From Trichaptum fuscoviolaceum (Eukaryota; Basidiomycota; Agaricomycetes; Hymenochaetales; Trichaptaceae), in contig CAJSYZ010000007.1 of NCBI GenBank assembly GCA_910574455.1, forward strand, positions 2,673,773-2,737,772: a DNA stretch of 64,000 nucleotides. The letters run 5' to 3'. Made by a program: the position numbers and the translations under genes. The notes beneath the pieces were generated by a model. The model saw only the letters and a program-made list of their open reading frames with translations, did no database searches and had not been told where the DNA came from. The stretch's first letter is position 1. Every line of letters starts with the position of its first letter. Positions 1 to 11,515 of the stretch are shown here, piece by piece.

Positions 1-1620
1 TGGATAAAGACGGGTGAGGATAGAGGGGGGAATCGAAGGCGGCTTTCTTGAGGAGCTTTGATTATTATCACTGACCTTTCTAGTAAAATGATATGCCACC
101 ATGCCCATCTTCGGCGCTCAGCAACGTCTCGAGGCTGTAATACGGGTTAGAGAGAAGCGCAAATCCTCACACATGAATGTCCCCTATGTCGAGCTCAAAC
201 TCACCATGTGCCACTTCTCCGGATCCCGATGGAGGCCCATCGCAGTGCCAACGCTCACCACCTCGCCCCTGATCGCCCAAATTTCCTCGCTCTCCGTCTT
301 CGAGATCGTCAGATAATGCGTCCTGATCAGCAACAACTCGACGAGCTCGAGGCTGAGGACGCGGCACTCCGCGCGGTAGCGCTTGTACGCCTCCTTCGCG
401 ACGCCGTACCACCGCTCCCCGAGCACCTCGCGCGTCTGGCCCACCATGCCGGCGAGCAGGGCGTGCTTCTCGGGGAGGTAGCGTGCGGCGACGGCCATGA
501 CGACGGCGAGGGTCGCGAGCACGAGGCGGTCTGCGGACGCGGAGACGCGGAAGCGCCGCCAGGCGGCGAGGAAGGCGCGCTCGTTGACGTGGCGGAACAT
601 CCAGTTGCAGTACTCGAAGTAGAAGTCGACGAGCCCGTCGATGATGTGGATCGCGGGCAGGAGCGCAAGCAGGTCGTCGTCGTACCCGCGCGCGATGTCG
701 GTGGGCGCGCCGCCGCCGCCGCCGCTCCCCGCCGCGGCGCCGTTTGCGGAAGCGTCGTCCATGGCTGTGGAGTCTGGCTTGACGATGTCGTCGCCGGTGG
801 CGCTGCCGTCGCGCTGGTCGTTTGCGGCGCGGAGGCTGTAGAGGAGGGTTGCGGTCGACGTGGGGCCGGCGTAGAACCCGCCTCGCTTCCCCTCGCCGAG
901 CATGCCAGGGACGGCGTTGTCTGACAGCGGCTCTGGCGGGGGCTCGTCCTTGCGCTCTACCGACTTGCGGGTGTCCTGGCGCGCGGAGGCAGAGGCGCGC
1001 GCAGATGCGTTGGGCCCGCGAATGATGAAGGACTCGAGGGTCGCGAGAGACTGGCGCATGCGTGCGATCTCGCCGTGCGGGTCGACTCCATTGGTGCTGG
1101 AGGCCGTGACGGGGGGCGATAAAGGCATTTGAGCGAGCAATGTGTAGAATAGGTTTTTGCAAGCAGAGTTAATGAACGGGGGCTAGGAGGTTAGGGACAG
1201 TGCAGGACACGCACCGATGATCGCGATCATCTTTGCGATCCATGAAACACTGGGAGGCCGTCCCTATTATAAGGACCCTCGGTCAAGATTTCTGGAAGCC
1301 CACATTATGTTATAAACAGACCTCTAAGGACACAGGACGAGCACGGGTGCGCTCTAGAATCAAAAAGCAAGTCCAATCAGGCTTGGGCTGGCTAGTAGGA
1401 GCACACAAAGGACAACTTGCTTATCACACTTGAGCTTGCTTGCGCGACACGGCTCGCAGTTGACGGCCTTGCGGACGCGCTTGGCGGGCGGGCGGGAGCT
1501 GGCGGCGTCGGGGGAGGCGTCGGTGTCGGGCGACTTGTGCTTGAGCGCATGGTTCGTCGCCGTCGGGCGGGTGGTTGACGGTCTCTGGTTGTTGAGCTGG
1601 GAGTGGGAGGAGGCGTCCAT
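1..1620 (-). CDS. Zn2Cys6 (Gal4-type) transcription factor, C-terminus beyond left edge
   Basis: Nuclear DNA-binding regulator with a fungal-specific TF middle domain. The start at 1620 gives a Ser/Pro/Thr-rich leader, a basic stretch and then the zinc cluster. The cluster is assembled from three exons: CEPCRASKLKCDK (exon to 1421), AHPCSSCVLRG (1353-1322) and TASQC (from 1263). This gives C-x2-C-x6-C-x5-C-x2-C-x8-C. Exon 4 (1096-205) carries a short heptad region (EIARMRQSLATLESFI) and the start of the TF domain (DGLVDFYFEYCNWMFRHVNE). Exon 5 (134-76) reads ERRRWAWWHIILLER, the usual arginine/tryptophan block of this family. The rest lies outside the window. The first intron (1354-1420) begins with GC rather than GT. 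The family assignment is firm; the target genes are unknown. Confidence 0.88.
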
Positions 1621-4600
1621 GGGGATAGCAGCCAGAGAGACAGCGCAGAGAGTCTGGCACCGAGGATTCAAGTACCACACGTCCCAACTGCCCTCCTGGG
1701 TATCCGCGGCCTTATCCGTGCACCTCCGTACTATCTCCGCGGACTTGGAGCACACGCAGACAGTTGTCTTTCCGCTGCAGCGAGACCTCTAGGGTGATCT
1801 GTTCTTGCACAAATAATAAGAAATTTGCAAGACATCAAAGAGCGCGTAGATCAGGACATCGTCTTTGTGGCGCACAGAAGCGGAAGCAGACAGCAGGCCT
1901 GAGCGCCAGTACACCAGAGTCAGCTCCCAGGACACAGCCAGATGGAACACGGCTTCCCACCGCTGGCACAGACACGCCCGGATAGAAGCCTCCTCAAAGT
2001 GCAGCACTGGCAGGTAGCATCAACAGAAGCCAGATAAACTTTCGCTCGCGCAATTTAATTAACTCGAACCTTTTCATTCAATCTTCAATCTTCTCACACT
2101 CCTCTAACCTTGTCGCAGCCCGTGGAAAATCTGCGCCAATCTCCACCTTTAAAACCCCCCTCGAGATTGCAACGCAGGTGTGTTGGATCTGGATTCTGAT
2201 GAGGTGGGCGTAGCGCCAAGGGAGGTCGACCGTGCTGGATTTGCGTCCGCGCGCATGCTAATACGCTATACAGCGGCCGACCGAAGCCTTCTCACTCGCA
2301 CCCGACTCGGAGGTGTCCCACACATAATACCATTCATTAACAGAGTCAGTGTGAAGCACGGACGACCCCACAACCAGACGGGCCGGCCAGCATGTGCACT
2401 GTGCACGGCTCGAATCAAGGGCACTCACGCACCTGCGAAGCACTTCCAAGAACATGAGAATCCTCAAACTTGCGTGCCAAGCGCTCACAGCCAAACGCTG
2501 GGCCCCGCGAAGCGTTACGAGCAGAGCAGCTTCCAGGCGTGCCAGTGCTGGGGTTGTACCGGCCGCCCGGGCAAACATTGTATACCAGTGGACGGATAAT
2601 TCAGGTACTGAGGCGTGCTGAATGTGAAGAGGACGGTGTCGTGACCCATATGTATGCATTCAAGATGTCGGAAGCGTATGAGTGGAGGCGCGAGTGCTTC
2701 TGTTCGTAGCCAATACTTGTCCGGGAACGCAAGTCTCCTTGCCTGGATATCAATCGGCCTGATCGTCCCTGGCCCTCGCAAGGTTCTGACGAGCCGCCGT
2801 GTCTTCCAAGACACAACACGAGAAGCTTTGATACATGCATACAATCTTCGTGTGCCTCCGGAGATTAGACCGCTTGGACTCGGAAGCTGCTGGTTGGTTC
2901 TATGGATATGTGTTCTTACTGTATCATTGATAGATAGTGTGCGATGGCGATACTCACAGGGCGCTTGCTATTCGGTCACGGTACTCCTTCATCTGCAGCA
3001 ATGGGCCCGTTGGCATGGAGGCACCAGATACATATTCAAATTTGTCCTTTTCGCCTTAACTTCTTCCTTTACCTCCGAGTCGCTTCCCCATTTAGCGTCG
3101 GTTTCCTAAGTCACGGTCTGCTTCAGGCTGTATGCGCGCTGCATGGGACATATGGTTAGTTATGCCAGTGATGGGATGGAGACGTCAAGGCGGCAGGGCA
3201 GCAGGGCGTGAGTGGGATGTAAGTAAAAGGAGAGGAGAGTCAAAATACAATCGGGCGCGGGCGGCAGAGGGCATGCTACGCGACGCGACGCGTTTCGCTC
3301 ACGATCATGTGCCTACCTCCTCACTGCCAGTGGCGGCTCCGGACGATCGATTCAAGCTTCGGCTCCGACCCGACCCGGGCCAGCCAACACTTCGGCGCTC
3401 ATATATCTCCCAGTGCGCCGATCACAGCGGCTTCTAGCCCGGCGCCACTTCCCCCGGGCCTCCTCAAAGTGCCGAATGATAAAAAACTGGATGTCCTTCC
3501 CCGCCTCCGAATCCACTACACCCGATCTCATTTGCTCGTGCTATACTAATACTAATACTATTGCATACAGTGCTTCCGATGTATTAATTTTGCTATCGTA
3601 GGCCTAGCCTGACTCTGAGGGCCCATGATCACTATCACGCAGTAAGATTGTGTATGCAGTGGTCAGGTCTGAGGTCGGATAGGTTTGTTATCGCTCGGAG
3701 GCCATGCAATTAAACATACATGGACTCACCTGCGGAACCAGACTTGAGCGAGTCTGTTCCAGGAATTGCAAGTCCCATTGTCAGAGTAGTAAATGCCAGT
3801 CACTCGGCCGCCGGCCGAACAGCTGGCCTGAGTGCTATTTCGTAGATGTCAGAGCGCCGGAAGTAAATCTTTGCGCTCCACGTGCATTGCAATCCGGAGA
3901 ACTTCAAGTTGAGGCAATTAGTGTTTGATTTAAGCTCCGCTTCAATCCGGCACCTTCATGCCAGTGTCATGATGACGACATCCCTTTTCAAGTGGGTGCT
4001 GAAATGATGAGTTGTGACTATCGTGCTGTCGTACTACTCACTTACATCCTTCCATTGCTTTTCTTTCTTTATTCCTTGCACTTCTTTCCATATGAGTGCA
4101 GAAGTGCATGTAAAAGTAAGCTTTGAGGCTGGGAGAAACGGTGAGGAAATTTTTCCTAGCGGAAAAACTGTGTGTGCTTCAAGTGGTTAAAGCGCCAGAT
4201 CCATATTTTCATTCGAATGTCTTCTGGGCAGGCAAGCTCAAATGTCCTTAGCACTGCAATGCGGGAGTCTATCCATCCGTAAGTGCTCGAGGATCGTCGA
4301 CGACGTCCAGCTCGCATCTCAGGTCTTCCATCGAATTTTCGAACACACAGGGCAACGAAATCGCAAAGCACGGTCGATGCTCGGGAAAGTGCAAATAGAA
4401 CGAGTTGAAATATCCGGCTTGCGTATTTCTCAAGGCTGTTTGAAGAAGCCCGGCGGGTGTTTGCCCGGAATCGAGTCTGTGTGACGTCGGATGATGGATG
4501 ATGGTTCGCAGACAGCTCGACAGCTCGCTGTGCCTACGCTTCTCTGACAGGCGCGCAACTCACCCTCTGTCTTCGCCGTTCGCTCTGCCCATCTCATGTT

Positions 4601-5031
4601 GCTCGCGCGCTGTTCGAGGAGGCTGGTGTCCCCAAATGCTCTGGCGGGAAGGTTATCGTTTCTGGAGAATATGTAGATCGTCTCCGAGCATGTGGCGGTC
4701 CGTTGATTCTTAGCAATGATGGCACGTAACCTTCCCGTTTTCACAGACTAACAGACGGGGCCTGGCGCTGGCTTGCTGCCTGTACATCCGAGTCTGCATC
4801 TCATCAACACCCGCGATCCTATCCCGTCGGAGTCAGACACGGGCTTGGTGTCCTTTATGAAGCCAGTGTCGCCGCCTGAGCCCCGACTAGTCCAAGCACG
4901 GAGTCGACAACCAAATCCCGGCCTTTTAGACTCGCCTGTGCGCCTTAGCTAAGTCTCCCTACTTCAAAAACACTTTCGGCGAGGTCTGGCAGGCTGCTCG
5001 ACACTAGTCATCTCTTTCTCCTGCCCTTTCG
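1621..5031. other. Long spacer, no recognisable gene
   Basis: About 3.4 kb between two divergently transcribed genes (the TF on minus and the ABC transporter on plus). Open frames here are short, overlap on both strands, and show no domain motif or consistent exon-intron pattern that I recognise. A minus-strand frame at 4430-4744 is the longest plausible exon but matches nothing I know. The part next to the transporter presumably holds its promoter. Confidence 0.5.
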
Positions 5032-5037
5032 TATAAA
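5032..5037 (+). promoter_or_regulatory. TATA box of the ABC transporter gene
   Basis: TATAAA lies in the context CGTATAAAGGG, 106 bp upstream of the ATG at 5138. That is a normal distance for a fungal gene with a short 5' leader. Confidence 0.5.
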
Positions 5038-5137
5038 GGGACGCGACATCCCAAGTCACGAAGCTATTCTGCACCACCTATAGTCTGGCTGAGGCCACCG
5101 TACTCTCCTCTGAGCCCCGTTTCGTGTATGATCCAAA

Positions 5138-8100
5138 ATGCCACCCGACCCTCAAGAAATCGATATCGAGGTGCGTATTCCGCACAACTCGCTTCGTTTC
5201 TTCGTATGTCTAATTGTCATCTCTGGTTGCGCTCGCGTAGGCCCAGACTGCTGCTCTCGACTTGAGCTCCGGGGTGGCCGACGGTGCAGGGCCGAACGCG
5301 ATGGGCGGCGCGGAGAAGGGTGTGGCAGACAACTTGGTCCTGCAGTGGGAGAATCTCCGGTATGTCATAAAGGGCAAGGTCATCCTGTCCGACGTGTCAG
5401 GCAGAGTGGAAGCGGGTGAAATGCTTGCAAGTAAGTACGAAGCCACTTGCATTGCGTGTCTTGTATTGTCGACAGGTCAATCAAAGATTGAGAATGCTGA
5501 TGACTTACTAGTCATGGGCCCGTCCGGAGCAGGGAAGTCGACCGTCCTTGATATCATCGCGAAGCGCGTGCGGGCAGAAGGTCGGGTGAGTGATATGCGA
5601 CCTTGTTGCGAGAAGTGTTGTTTCCGAGTTAATGTGACATAGGTCATGGTGAATGGCGACGAATCCGTTGACATGCGAAACCTCGCATCGTACGTCGAGC
5701 AAAGCGACGCGCTTCTTGGCGTGCTCACCGTCCAGGAAACCGTCCGGTTCGCAGCTCGGCTCAGGTAGGTCTTCCGTTCCAAGAACCAGAACTCCTGCGC
5801 GAAATTCGCACTCATCTCAATGTCACTAACTTGTAAACTGCTTCTCGTTTTGTCAGTCTCGGGCCCGGAGTATCGAAATCCGAAATCGGCCGGCGCGTAG
5901 CCCGGACGCTCGCTGAGCTCGGGCTCACGGACGTCGCACACAACCGGATCGGGAACGCCGTGCAGCGCGGCGTGTCCGGCGGGCAGAAGCGGCGGGTGAC
6001 GATCGGCTCGGCGCTCGTCACGCGCCCGCGCATCTTGTTTCTCGATGAGCCGACGAGTGGCCTGGACTCCCGGACGAGCTATGAGGTTATGGTAGCTAGT
6101 GAGTTCGAACTTTGTTCGACAAAAGATTGATGTAGGTCCGTGAATCAGGTTACTGATGTTGCATGCATATTATAGTCAAGAGAATCGCACAACAGCACGG
6201 CATGATTGTCATTGCGAGTATACACCAGCCAAACTGGGACACTTTCGCACTCTTCGACAAACTATTGCTTCTATCGCAAGGCAAAACTATGTATTTCGGG
6301 CCCACCAGTCAGTGTCCCAGTTTACCGCAATTCCCATTATTTTGACGTTGCTTCATCTCAGCACACCTTGACGCATATCTCTCCGAGGGCCTCAACCACC
6401 CGGTGCCTTTGCACGCGAACCCAGCGGACCACGCTCTGGACGCCGTGCACACAGACTTCATCTCGGATGTCGAGTTACGTGCGAAGCATGTTGCAGATCT
6501 GGCCATCAAGTGGTTCGTGTATGCGTCTGAACACCCGGATGAGCATGGCGTGAAGCGCCGCGGGATGGCCTCCTGGGGCGACGACGAACAAAAGGAGGGC
6601 TCGGATGCTAGTGAGGACAGAAGTGTGAGGAGGTTGAAAATAAAATCTTCTTCGAAGTCTCAAGGTAGTAAGGAGAAGAATGGATTTGCTGCTAGCATAT
6701 CCCGCGGCTGGCACCAGACGGTTATCCTCATGGAAAGGAATATGCTGAATTATAGTCGCAACCTGCTTGCGTATGGAGTCAGGTTGGGAATGTACTGTAA
6801 GTGAATGCTTTTCGTCTAAGAGTCTGAGGTTTTAATCTAAGGCCTATGTTGTAGTGGGTATGGGCATACTTCTGGCTACAGTTTGGGTCAATCTCGCCCA
6901 GACGTCTTCTAAAATAGTAAGTAATCTCATAGTCGACGCTACTAACCTTGACGATATACAACGAAAACTAAACTGAACACCTTTTCCCACCCTTGCAGAA
7001 CGACCGACTTTCCGTGCACTTCTTCTCCGTAGCGTTCCTCGGGTTCATGTCCGTCGCCGGCATCCCGGCGTTCCTCGAAGAGCGCCAGGTCTTCGTGCGC
7101 GAACGCATGAATGGATTGTACGGCCCTGGCGCGTACGTCCTTGCGAACTCTATATGCACGGCACCCTACCTCTTCGTCTGTGCACTGTTGTTTTCGGTCT
7201 TGTCCTATTGGAGCATCGGACTGCATCCGGGTGCGGAGCACTTCTTTAAGTTCCTCGGTATATTGTTCTTGGCTGTGTATGCTGCCGAGTCGCAGGTATG
7301 TTTTCGTATCGCTGGTTGGCTGGCTGAGGTTAACTCCGGAGTGATAAATGACTTATGCATTGCATATTTGTGGAACAGTCGGCGGTCGTTGCCTCACTTG
7401 TTCCTATTTTCGTAGCTGCATTGGCAATTGCTTCTTTCCTCAACGGGTTCTGGATGGTAAGTTTTATTTGTGTATCGTGCGAGGCACTGGAATTGCGTGT
7501 ACTGACAGACTCTATGTATGCAGTGTGTCGGAGGCTACTTCATCCGAGCGGTTAATCTTCCCCGCTTCTGGTATTATTGGGCGCATTTCATTGACTTCCA
7601 GGTGAGCTCCCCGCTTGCTTTACTCTATTTCGAGGTTGTGGCCCAAAGAAAGACAGAAAGCAAACTAATTCGTATTCTCTTGAATTTGCAGACATATGCA
7701 TTTGACCTCCTCGTTGTCAATGATTTCCGAGGGCTGACGTTTGACTGCTCGACGGCGAGTGATGGGAGCTGCGTGTGTGGTTACCCGAGCTCGTTGATTG
7801 CGAAGGGGGAATGCAAGATTGCTGGCGATGATGTCTTGAATGTACGTGTCCGCATCCGCATTCCCTCATCGCCACGATTTCTGACCTTTTTGTCTTAAAC
7901 CTGTTTATGCATGATCCATTTCCATTGATATCGCGAATTACTCGATGTCCCTGCGCCTGCGTTGTTGCGATGTGATGGTGGACTTGTGATGGCGGCTCTC
8001 TGGTCCTTTGAAACAATACCATGATGTCAATATGAACGGATTGGTGATGCACGAATAACCATCATGTTGAATGATGACAGGCTCTGGGCATTGTTGGTAT

Positions 8101-8191
8101 CGATTTCAAACTTTACGCCGTGATACTGCTGATGATCACGCTTGTGTTCCGGTTCCTTTTGTACCTCGTCCTGCTCCTGAAGAAACGATGA
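5138..8191 (+). CDS. ABCG-type (white/brown complex) half-transporter
   Basis: ATP-driven membrane transporter with the ABC-then-membrane order of the G subfamily. Exon 1 (MPPDPQEIDIE) is joined across an intron to AQTAALDLSSG. Visible motifs in order are Walker A GPSGAGKST (about 5517), the Q-loop region SYVEQSDALLGVLTVQE, signature VSGGQKRRVTIG (about 5975), Walker B ILFLDEPTSGLD (about 6035) and the H-loop IASIHQPNWD (about 6215). A charged linker (6540-6690) separates this from the membrane half, whose hydrophobic helices run from about 6855 to 8180. The extracellular loop before the last helix holds several cysteines (FDCSTASDGSCVCGY). The protein ends LLKKR and then TGA. About a dozen short introns with GT-AG borders keep the frame. 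It is a half-size transporter, so it should dimerise. The substrate is unknown. Confidence 0.93.
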
Positions 8192-8819
8192 TGATGGCTC
8201 TCCGGAGTAGGAAGACACGATCCTTAAGTTCCTATCCCCCCTTTGTTCCTCGCTCCACTATCACTTCACTCTCCTTCTGGCTCTGTCTTTGCTTGGATTA
8301 TGTACACTATTATGTATGTTCGCGATCGCATCCGTTCCTCCTCCGCTTTTCAATCAGTAGTCTGTAGAAATTACATCCACGGTCCTTATAGCATATCTAC
8401 TCCTGTACACAGCAAGCAATAAACCTCCTATCTGCTATCCAGAGCCGTTCTGGAAGCACGTCTTTTCAATGTATGCCTCGCTATCTGTGTCGAGTTCTGG
8501 TGAGGTGAGGTCGGCCCTACAGGGACGAGCGCCAGAAAAGGCGATAAAACGTGGCGACGGGTCTACAATGGTCCTCATTGGCTCGGGGTCGGAGACCTGA
8601 TAGGACAGACGGACTGTGATACGTTGCTACACCCGCGCCTCCACTCTGCGGCCTCCGACATGGTAATCAGAGTAATCGGAGCGGAGGCACTGCGCGCACG
8701 ACATATTCGCCCCAACCCCTCTCTTTCTTGCTAACCACCATCTTGTCTCTGATTTCTGATAATCTCTTCTTGCTTTGTTTTTTTTCCTTGCGCGCGGCTG
8801 GTTACTACATGCTGCGGCG
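8192..8819. other. Intergenic spacer
   Basis: Holds the 3' region of the ABC transporter gene and the upstream region of the secreted-protein gene. I see no gene here. Confidence 0.5.
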
Positions 8820-10426
8820 ATGACGAAGTCCATTAGTACGACGATGATCTTGCGCTTTGGCAGCTTGCTTTTTCTGGCCTTCGTCGTGACAGTGAACGCA
8901 GCGCCGTCGGTATTGAGAGTTGATGCGATTGAGATTGGGGTGGGGATGGGGATAGGGATAGGGGTTGTGGAGGAGAGGTTCGAGAAGACAGAGCAAGCCG
9001 TGCTGGGGGGTCTTGACACCGTGCCCGAGTCGGAAAGAACGGACAAGGGTTGGATTGACCCGAGGATCAATGGCGGGCGGATGCTGGACGTGCGTGTCCT
9101 GTCTGCTGCAAATGAAATGAAAGCTAATGGCGTAATGGTTGTCCGGTGCAGTTCACGACCCGTCACTTCGGCGAGCCGCTGAATGTGATCATCACAGCGC
9201 TTTCCGACCCGTTCATCCTCACGGAGTCCGGCTTCCATGAATATGCAAAGTGGGTCTGTCGAAAAAAAAAATTCCGAGTCCGGGGTCGCAGATCCGGTGC
9301 ATAGCTGGCTGACTTTGACTCTGATCTTCTTTTTTTTTTCAAACGCCTTAGGTCAATAGGCTTCTCGGAAGAGTGCATGGGCTTGCATTATGGCAATATT
9401 CACCGCGCGGACCTCGGCGACGGCGACGGACAGAAGAACGAGCAGTTCCTCGCGCGCCAGTACTACTTCCCGGTGTGGGGAACCTGCTGGGAGAGTGTTG
9501 CCGGTGCGTCGCTTTTTTTTACGCTTCATTTTGCACCGTTCCCTTCTATTGTGCGCTTCGGGGACTTCGAATCGCTGTCCGCGGTGCTGAGGCCTGAGAG
9601 GTCGCGGAGGTCGGAGATGTTGTGCGAGACTTGATCTTGAGAACGTTCTCCCGAACTCTATTTCATTGCTTAATCTGTGCTCTCTACCACCTTATTTAAC
9701 TGCGTGTCCGCTCCTCGACTTATAGGCGGTAACCACTTCCGCGCCTGGAAGCAGAACGGCACGCTTGCTAACAGTGGTGCTTGGTTCCTTGGGTAAGTTA
9801 TTCTACTGCTGGGGCAGCCGGATACACATGCGTACGGATAATTATACTAACGCTCTATCCCATTAGCGTCTCAAAGGAGAAGGTACGTCGATCCCGTATA
9901 CTTGTCTTAAGTTGTACCTCATGCTGATCATTCCAACCTCTTTTCCCCCCATATCAATACCAACTGCGTGTGTAAATCACGACGGATCACCGCGGCTCCA
10001 ACGCACCGTCTTCGTCAACGATTGGGTTTCGACCTTACGGTAAATGGTCATCATTGACCTCTGAACTTTGCACCCGGTGCCTGGGTGTGCTTCCCCTCTC
10101 GGAATGCAGGACTCGAGCAAGAACCACAAGATCGTGGACAACGGGTACAACCTAGGCCGCGACTGGCTCGTGGAGAAGGCGACCGCGGGCAGCCGCTGGA
10201 ACGGCAGGTGGTGGCGTGCGGACGTCGAGTGGAACGAGCAGGACCTTTTGAACGAAGGCAGCAAGGGTGAGTCACGGTCGCCCTCGGCGTCATTTGCAGT
10301 CCAGCCGCTTTCTTGACTTCGCCTCGCTGATTGTGAATCGGACATCTTCTCTGTAATAAACCAGGTGTGAACCACGGCATAGAGCAAGATGGCCGCGTTG
10401 CGATACTCACCGTCCGACGCATCTAG
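8820..10426 (+). CDS. Conserved secreted mushroom protein of unknown function
   Basis: Starts MTKSISTTMILRFGSLLFLA, a typical signal peptide ending near VNAAP. The ATG at 8820 is chosen because frames further upstream lack an ATG. Seven exons join cleanly: RINGGRMLD; FTTRHFGEPLNVIITALSDP ending YAK; SIGFSEECMGLHYGNIHRAD to WGTCWESVAG; GNHFRAWKQNGTLANSGAWF; VSKEK; DSSKNHKIVDNGYNLGRDWL to NEGSK; and GVNHGIEQDGRVAILTVRRI, with stop at 10424-10426. Proteins with the same HYGNIH, RAWKQNGTLANSGAWF and NHGIxQDGRVAxLTVRR blocks are widespread in Agaricomycetes and have no assigned role. Secretion and conservation are supported by sequence; a function is not. A decayed partial copy lies at about 14350-14640. 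Confidence 0.85.
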
Positions 10427-11254
10427 ACTACTAACCGCTTCAACGTTCATCTTTTCACGATAATTCGGATACCCAGGACTAGCAATGGATCTTAAATCCT
10501 CGGAAGGACATATCATTTCATCAATTTTAGTACTCTACTGACGACATCTAACGATTTTCATGTAACAGCAGCACTGTGATTTATCTTTGTATATATGCAA
10601 CACTAGCTCAATCCATATATCATGTATGTTCGTATATTTATTTCAACAAATAACGATTCATCACATGCTCTTATTCCTACAGAACGTTGATGATAAAGAT
10701 CAAAGGACAAGAAATACATGAAGGGTGAGGGTATCGGGGTCGGGACGGTCGAGCATGTCGCACGACATACATGACGAGAGTTGAGAGTGTTGATGATCCC
10801 AGGTCAGAAATAGGCAGATTGAGATCGGCACGGTGACGGCACACTTCAAGCTCATTGAATAAATGATATGTGGGATTATCTGCATAAGTTCCAGTACAGA
10901 ACTTGTGAACCCGAAGAGGAGAATATGACTATTCTACCGGGCTGACGGCGAGGCGAGTCAGAGCTTCAATTCAAGCTCCGAGTCTTTGACATTTGCACGC
11001 CGGCGATACTTCCGAAGTTCATCAACGAAACTCCGAATCAACGTTGTCCTTAACGGCTTGTATCATCTCCTTTCTTTATACCCATTAGCCAGGATACCGG
11101 AAGCTTGTTTATCATGGTAATCAACAAAGGTGTTTCCAAGAAAGCTAATTGATACATGAATAATGTACATATGCAAGAGTGTTCGACGTATAAGATACAA
11201 ATGTGAAGAAAGTATTTTACATGGAGGCAACAAATGAGATTAAAAAGCAAACAT
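10427..11254. repeat. 3' flanks of two genes; part of a segment duplicated at 48.5 kb
   Basis: Two homologies meet here. Bases 10500-10640 resemble 14490-14640 (3' flank of the secreted-protein gene and of its broken copy). Bases 10695-11250 resemble 48535-49190 (3' flank of FunK1 copies A and B); for example the string GACAGATTGAGATCGGCAC or a close variant occurs in both. No gene is visible. Confidence 0.6.
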
Positions 11255-11515
11255 TCATTGAAGGTCGTTATTGGCCGATCTCATCGACGTTGTTGACCTT
11301 CCATTGGAGGCAGACCCTTGTGACCCCCTTGACCGCTTAGCGGCGCGAGGGGGGCAAGGTGAGTCATCGGGGACAACATCATCCTCCGCCTCGGCTATCG
11401 ACCGTTTCTTTGGCATTTGAGACTGCGACTCCCTGTAAGATTTATTCAGAGCATGTTTCAGGAGACTCTGCTTCTTCGGAGCCGCCGGTACTTCAGGTGA
11501 GCGCACCGATTCACC
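11255..11515 (-). pseudogene. Untranslated C-terminal tail of FunK1 copy A
   Basis: This frame continues directly, without any shift, from the FunK1 A reading frame after an amber codon (TAG) at 11516-11518. It encodes a basic, serine-rich tail (SPEVPAAPKK, KRSIAEAEDD, RAAKRSRGSQG) ending MRSANNDLQ. The intact paralogue at 51.9 kb ends with a matching tail (KKRSIHDDEDQVVEADSSGS, MTSANNDLK). The tail was therefore once translated, or is reached only by readthrough. Confidence 0.7.

Noticed and set aside
208..924. 238-codon plus-strand frame
   Set aside because: It is antisense to the GC-rich exon 4 of the transcription factor, whose domain motifs and splice sites are on the minus strand.
2180..3600. 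Several overlapping 70-150 codon frames on both strands
   Set aside because: No shared exon-intron logic, no motif, and frames on both strands overlap each other; treated as non-coding.
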